Part shown: one piece after another, positions 58,861-64,000 of the stretch | Position numbering within the stretch: position 1 is the first letter of the stretch | How the letters are laid out: the number at the start of each line of letters is the position of its first letter | Made by a program: the position numbers and the translations under genes | Origin: Unio delphinus | Taxonomy: Eukaryota; Mollusca; Bivalvia; Unionida; Unionidae | Assembly: GCA_029339505.1 (NCBI GenBank) | Contig: JAQISU010000071.1 | Coordinates: 1,736,001 to 1,800,000 of the forward strand | Length of the DNA: 64,000 bases | Reading direction: 5' to 3' | The notes under the pieces: generated by a model | What the model was told of the DNA's origin: nothing | What the model saw: only the letters and a program-made list of their open reading frames with translations | Databases searched by the model: none

Positions 58861-60093
58861 CCCACACATACACACATATAAATACACAATTTTTCAATAT
58901 ATTAGTAGAAATATTTACCTTGCGTATGATCGTATCAATTTATGTAACATTCTCCTTTATTTGAATACAGTCTTTTAGTAATAAAGATATTTTGTTCAAT
59001 TTATTTTGCTGATTTTTTTTTAAATTATGGTCTTATATTTATTTGTTAAAATTGATTAATTAATAAGTTTTATTTTTTTAAAACTTTAAAGGGGATGATA
59101 CGTTTATTATTATATGGATATTTCTTCACTTTCTAGCCATTGATCTTAAACGTTTGGCAACTTTAGGGGACGCAATCGTGCCAGTAATATCCGCGTGATG
59201 ACAGTAGGGGGTACACAGGTAAATTGATACATTTATATTTTCATGTCAGTTTTCAAAGACTTCGGGTCAACATTCACATAGATTTGGTCACTAACTTTCA
59301 TTAGCCCCGCTGTAAATGATGAATGGGTCAAGTTATATTGACGACATATGTAACCGTGAATTCCTGTTTGACATTTTTATCGACAAGGAAGATACTCATA
59401 TATGTCAAATTATGAATTATGATCGAGTGTCATGGAATGCTGTAAAGAGATGATCGTTAGAGCATGACTTTTTCAGAACAGAACGAGTGTGTACTGAATG
59501 ATATTCAATATTCAACCCAGAAATAGTAACAAAACTACTGGTGGTTTCATTTATATGAATTTCTCGCCTCTTCTGGCCTCATAATGTTAGATCATTTTAC
59601 ATTATTAGCATAGGTAACTCATAAAACCAATGGGAGAAAATTAAACTTCTCTAACAGTTTCTTTCAAATTATTTTTCTTGCTTGTTTCACGTACTGTAAA
59701 TGAGATTTTATTTAATTTATTGGATCTTTGTTTACATAACCCACTTTTGAAGATGGTCCCACTTTTTTCTGTTCGTCTCTTTTTAGCAACGTGTACGATC
59801 TATCGACGGGAACTTTCCTCGAAATCTGGCTAAACCTTTCAAAACGCATTTTGATAGTTATATGTAGTCTTCGTTACATCGGTATACAATATCTTAAAAC
59901 GTCTGTTAAACAATGAGTATAAATTAATGTTAGAAAACAAAACAAGTTTTTAAACAAAATTTGAACATTTTTACAAACTATAAATACAAAACATATTTAC
60001 AAAACAACCAAACACAAAAATTGAGCCATTATCGAAAATGTCTAAACTATGCTTTTTGAGGGTAGATGGGTTGTAATACTAATTTAATGATAA
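58861..60093. other. No recognisable gene
   Basis: AT-rich unique sequence. Confidence 0.5.
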
Positions 60094-60528
60094 ATGCATT
60101 TTATCAGTTTCTTCAGTCGGTATGTAAATTGTGTAAACTATTTTATATATTATAACATTTTACTACATGTCTTGAAAGGTCTTAAAAATTATAAAGATTT
60201 TATTTACCAAGAGATTATTACTTTCAACAATACTAAAATTGTGCTAGAAATTCAGAGGGAATATAGAACTGATAAAATATATTTCTATATTGATATGGTG
60301 TATTCAAATCTGCTTTATCCAGGACTATACAAGCAAATGGATCGGTTTTGTTGTTGTTTATTGAAATATGGATCATCTAATATGTCACGTATTGAAAGAA
60401 TGTTATTATTCAATCCATTCAAAAGTATTATCTTAAAACATTTTGTGTTCATATTACAGTGGTCAATTTTAATATTATTAAACAGGATTATTTTATGTAC
60501 AATTTCTGCAGAATTATTCTATGTATAA
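60094..60528 (+). CDS. Hypothetical 144-codon ORF
   Basis: Open from ATG 60094 to TAA 60528. It reads KNYKDFIYQEIITFNNTKIV, VLEIQREYRTDKIYFYIDM and GLYKQMDRFCCCLLKYGSS. The AT-rich codon use (Ile, Phe, Tyr, Leu) matches the surrounding composition, so a chance ORF is possible. The length is notable for this AT content. No family recognised; it could be an exon of an unknown gene. Confidence 0.22.
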   Translation: MHFISFFSRYVNCVNYFIYYNILLHVLKGLKNYKDFIYQEIITFNNTKIVLEIQREYRTDKIYFYIDMVYSNLLYPGLYKQMDRFCCCLLKYGSSNMSRIERMLLFNPFKSIILKHFVFILQWSILILLNRIILCTISAELFYV

Positions 60529-60706
60529 TGTCTACAGGATTATTATATGTATAATTTCTGCTGGAAATTCTTGTGCAATTTCTATTTCAATAAGTTTATG
60601 AAGGGCATGTGTGATACACATCTCAAAACATTTTTATTAGCTTCATCTTCTGTAGTGTTGTATCATTCTTCCAGCATGGTATAGTTTACGTTGATTATCA
60701 CTGAAA

Positions 60707-60708
<2 letters not shown>

Positions 60709-60787
<79 letters not shown>
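60709..60787. repeat. (AT)n microsatellite
   Basis: About 38 AT units. Confidence 0.97.
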
Positions 60788-60790
<3 letters not shown>

Positions 60791-61615
60791 CATTTATCAT
60801 AATTAAATCACTGAATTAAGCAAAAGCATGGTCATGTTTGCTCTGCGCTTCCAATAATCATAAAATGGCAATATATGAAGTACTCATAATGAGTGCTGTT
60901 AGCTGATTTTTATTCCCAAATAATTTACAAATCTGCAGAACACAATCGTGTAAAATAACTATAGTATTGTGTAATGTTACAAGTTCTTTAAATTAACACA
61001 TATAACAGTATGTTATATTAGTTTGCAAAGCCAATATATATAATGATCCAAAATCTCAAAGTCACCATTATACGCAATTTTAATTATTATTATAAGATCG
61101 AGTCGATATGGGATTCATTAGTGATGATTCAAACAACACTTTCTACACAAGTGTTATATGATTGCAAAACAATACAATCGCGCTCATCGTAATCACAATA
61201 CATTTAACTACGAGTTTTGTTTATAATAACTGTAAAGTTATGGCTTGTTTTTAGATAAAATACTGTTTAACATATATTGTAGGTAATAATTTCATGTTAG
61301 GATACTCTGTCTTTAGTTCTCCTGGTGCATTTGACATTGCATTTTCGTATCGTTGCTTTTTATACAGTATAATCAGGATATTGAATTTGTTTTGTGTTTC
61401 ACAACATCTAAGTATTAAACCAAGTTCTATATTTTCAACATAATTGAATAAGATATTATGCTTCACATGAACATACATTTACATATTTTACATCGTTTAC
61501 ATATTTATATGTGTTATATCAACATTATCAGTAACTCTGTTAGTTGAGGGTATTTAGTTTTTAGTCATGTTTAATGTGATATCCGTTGCAAAGCCTGCGT
61601 TTTGTAAGGAAAGTG
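60788..61615. other. No recognisable gene
   Basis: AT-rich unique sequence. A 75-codon minus-strand reading has no motif. Confidence 0.5.
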
Positions 61616-61627
61616 TTGTCACGTGTT

Positions 61628-61885
61628 TGTTTTGTTTTGTTTTTAGGGTTTAACGCCATTTTTCAGCACACGATAGGCTATACATGGCGGCCAGTATTAT
61701 TGGTGGTGGAAGAACCCGGGAAAACCCCCGGAAAGAACCACCGACCCACGAGAAGCTACTGGCAAGCTTTCTCACATAACTACATTAGCCTAATCTTAGA
61801 CTCGAACCCACACAGGCAGAGGTGAGACGGCAGTGATCCGTAACGGAAAGCGCTTTAGACCACTTGGCCACTCGGGGCCCCCAAT
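61628..61885 (-). mobile_element. Full-length SINE of a second family (tRNA-Leu-like head) with 12-bp target-site duplication
   Basis: On the minus strand it starts GGGGGCCCCGAGTGGCCAAG, with box A-like GTGGCCAAGTGGTCTAAAGC and box B-like GGTTCGAGTC. It continues to GGTGGTTCTTTCCGGGGGT and GTTAAACCCTAAAAACAAAAC. Perfect direct repeats TTGTCACGTGTT lie at 61616-61627 and 61886-61897. The fragment at 8679-8784 belongs to this family. Confidence 0.92.
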
Positions 61886-61897
61886 TTGTCACGTGTT

Positions 61898-62834
61898 AAT
61901 TGGTGCTAATAACAGGGGTTTTTTTTAATAGAAAAAACGTTATGTAGGGCATGAGTGTTGGATAAATCAGCCAGATTTATAATTTTGTAAAGCTTACATT
62001 AACTTTACTGTAAATCCTGTGCACCTGCATTAGTTTCACCAAGTGTAACAATTTCATTCTCGTTTATTTTGATTAGTAAACCAATAGAATTAGTGAAATT
62101 TTACATTTACAATATTGGAACATCCCAAACTTCTTAATTTGTATATATTATTACTGAAGTTGATTAATATGTATTCTTTTATCACCAGTTGTTTATTTCA
62201 ATAGAAGCGTTATTCAATTTTAGAAAAAATTTCATCTAACTTCAGCAGTTGCCACTTCCATTTAGAAATTGATTATTCGTAAAACATGTTAGTGTGTTGC
62301 CATTTGCATCAAGACAGGATTATGTTATAATATTCCAATAATAGGTTATGATAAGTTTACAAAAATAAGGTTCGAAGAAGAATTATATTGTTTATTGTTC
62401 AATATCATTGAGAGTGATATCCCACAACACTGTTCCGGAATCTTTAAAAGGTGTTTTGTACGTAACTGTGATTGTTATGGACGAATGAAGAGTAGACCTG
62501 GGGGGGGGGGGGGTAAATTGTGTGAATGGATATTAAAAGCTAGAATTCCTGAAACGTTGAAATATTGTGGAGCCATTGTATGAAAGGATACATATGTTAA
62601 ACTAGTCTTAAAGTACTTGACTCTTTATTTAATGGCTCCAACTGTAAATTAAAGAATAAATTAAAGCATGGATAGTTTTGCTATTAAACATTTTACATGC
62701 TCGTTTTCATGTTTAATTAACACATTAAGATTAGAGATTAGTATCATTGCAAATCACCCATATGGTGCAACCACAATTAAACAAAGACAAAACACATTAC
62801 GTATATAACATGTTTAGCATTGATTCTGACAAAT
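61898..62834. other. No recognisable gene; 14-G run at 62500-62513
   Basis: AT-rich with one G homopolymer of the same length as at 46688. Confidence 0.5.
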
Positions 62835-63131
62835 CCGAAGACTGGCCTAATGGTACAACATCTGCCTCGGTGCAGTAGGTCGCGGTTTTGAACCACGGCC
62901 GAGTGATACCAAACACTGTTAAAACTAGTACTAACAGCTGCATCTCTTGGCGCTTAACATTAAGAGGTTGGTGTTAAGACTAGTCGGCCTGGTTTCAGGA
63001 TAATTTGACTTGGTGGGTCATCATGCTACATGTCATGTTGACAAAGTGCTAAACATGACTCTAAACTGTCACACTGCAGAACACGTAGTGATATAACTGA
63101 AAAATTGTTACAGCTACGTTAAATATATAAA

Positions 63132-63132
<1 letters not shown>
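62835..63132 (+). mobile_element. tRNA-derived SINE, diverged copy
   Basis: Head CCGAAGACTGGCCTAATGGT and box B-like GGTTTTGAACCACGG, then the family body (GACTAGTCGGCCTGGTTTCA, CACGTAGTGATATAACTGAA). It ends directly in the CA repeat. Confidence 0.86.

Positions 63133-63165
<33 letters not shown>
63133..63165. repeat. (CA)n microsatellite at a SINE 3' end
   Basis: About 16 CA units directly after the SINE tail. Confidence 0.96.
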
Positions 63166-63167
<2 letters not shown>

Positions 63168-63594
63168 AGACGATTTGTTCAATAAGGCTATTCTGGTCGA
63201 TACTGCAGAATTAACTAGCTTTATTTGATGTCCATTATGATAAATTCATATCATTAATAAACCATGAACGTTTTTAATTAGTTCAGTTTTTTCTGATTTT
63301 TAATTTCTTCATTACTTTTGCCGTAATACAAGTTTCATTCAGTTCGTTTTTTATGTGTGTTTACTGCATTTTGTTGATTCAGAAGAACATTATAATGTTC
63401 TATGCATTGTTCCCATGAATGGGTTAGCATAGCTTCATATCCCATTTATGAATAAAATATATAAAGAAATTTATGAAACATAAGGAAATGAAGAAATAAC
63501 ATCCGAAACGCAATTTTTCCATGATTGACATTTTGTCGGAAGACCAAAGGGACAAAAATGCATCTCTCACCTTCATCCCAGCTATGAACAAAAA
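63166..63594. other. No recognisable gene
   Basis: AT-rich. A 66-codon minus-strand reading at 63424-63624 overlaps the tandem repeat and has no motif. Confidence 0.5.
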
Positions 63595-63672
63595 CCATAT
63601 AGGTCCTAAAGAAACAAAACCCATCTAGGTCCTAAAGAAACAAAATCCATCTAGGTCCTAAAGAAACATAAA
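63595..63672. repeat. 26-bp tandem repeat, three units
   Basis: CCATATAGGTCCTAAAGAAA-type units start at 63595, 63621 and 63647. The second and third read CCATCTAGGTCC. Confidence 0.93.
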
Positions 63673-64000
63673 GAAATTCTCAACACTGTGTAACGTAAAC
63701 ATTAACTTGAACACAAATTTGATAACCGTGTTCGAATTGACAAGAAAGTGTGCCACAGAAAGAATCATCGGTGCTTTTAAGTGATTTATTCCATGCCACG
63801 AAAGGGTATCAGAAGTATGAGAAAGATTTTAAAAAAGACATTGATGTAAAAAAAATTTATAACCGTGATTAGGCCAAGTCCGATTGCAAACTGAACGAGG
63901 CAGGTAATCAACTCCGCAATGCAGTTTGTTTCTGTTTGCTGCCTTAAGCCCCACGTGGTGCCATATGCAGGGTCTGTCTGTCATCTTGACTACCTACTCA
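63673..64000. other. No recognisable gene
   Basis: Unique sequence to the end of the window. Confidence 0.5.

Overview
The window is animal nuclear DNA, most likely from a mollusc and perhaps a gastropod. Evidence: AT-rich sequence, long microsatellites, several non-LTR retrotransposons, tRNA-derived SINEs of molluscan appearance, and no operons or ribosome binding sites. I found no intact host gene and no functional tRNA or rRNA gene. Nearly everything recognisable is mobile or virus-derived and decayed by stops and frameshifts.

Region by region: 1-1742 is the 3' half of an I-like LINE with an RNase H domain. It is followed at 1840-2062 by a scrap of adenovirus-type cysteine protease (remnant A). 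5.2-15.1 kb holds remnant B, an old Polinton/Maverick (adintovirus-like) element: core protein plus protease (+), PolB (+), packaging ATPase (-), and several minus-strand blocks I cannot name. 15.9-18.5 kb is microsatellites and SINEs.

The main object is element C (about 18.7-28.0 kb). It carries a packaging ATPase (-), a zinc-ribbon plus phospholipase A2 protein (+), a retroviral-type integrase (+), a PolB-like/SF1-helicase fusion (-), then a + strand virion block: major capsid, hydrophobic core protein, adenain-type protease, coiled-coil fibre-like protein and a second structural protein. Genes for integration, replication, packaging, maturation and capsid are all present, but almost every one is broken. 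The integrase has lost two of its three catalytic acidic residues.

Two more remnants match element C in gene order: D (31.8-33.0 kb, helicase and integrase tail to tail) and E (42.9-44.9 kb, capsid, core, protease and fibre-like on the minus strand).

Between and after these lie a second LINE type (29.2-31.8 kb), five copies of a CR1/L2-like LINE (four in the same orientation between 33.5 and 42.3 kb), a candidate solo LTR (34.45-35.25 kb), a nearly perfect 146-bp inverted repeat (28.3-28.7 kb), and a roughly 800-bp pentanucleotide mosaic (47.5-48.3 kb). The last 15 kb is mostly AT-rich non-coding DNA with SINEs and short repeats.
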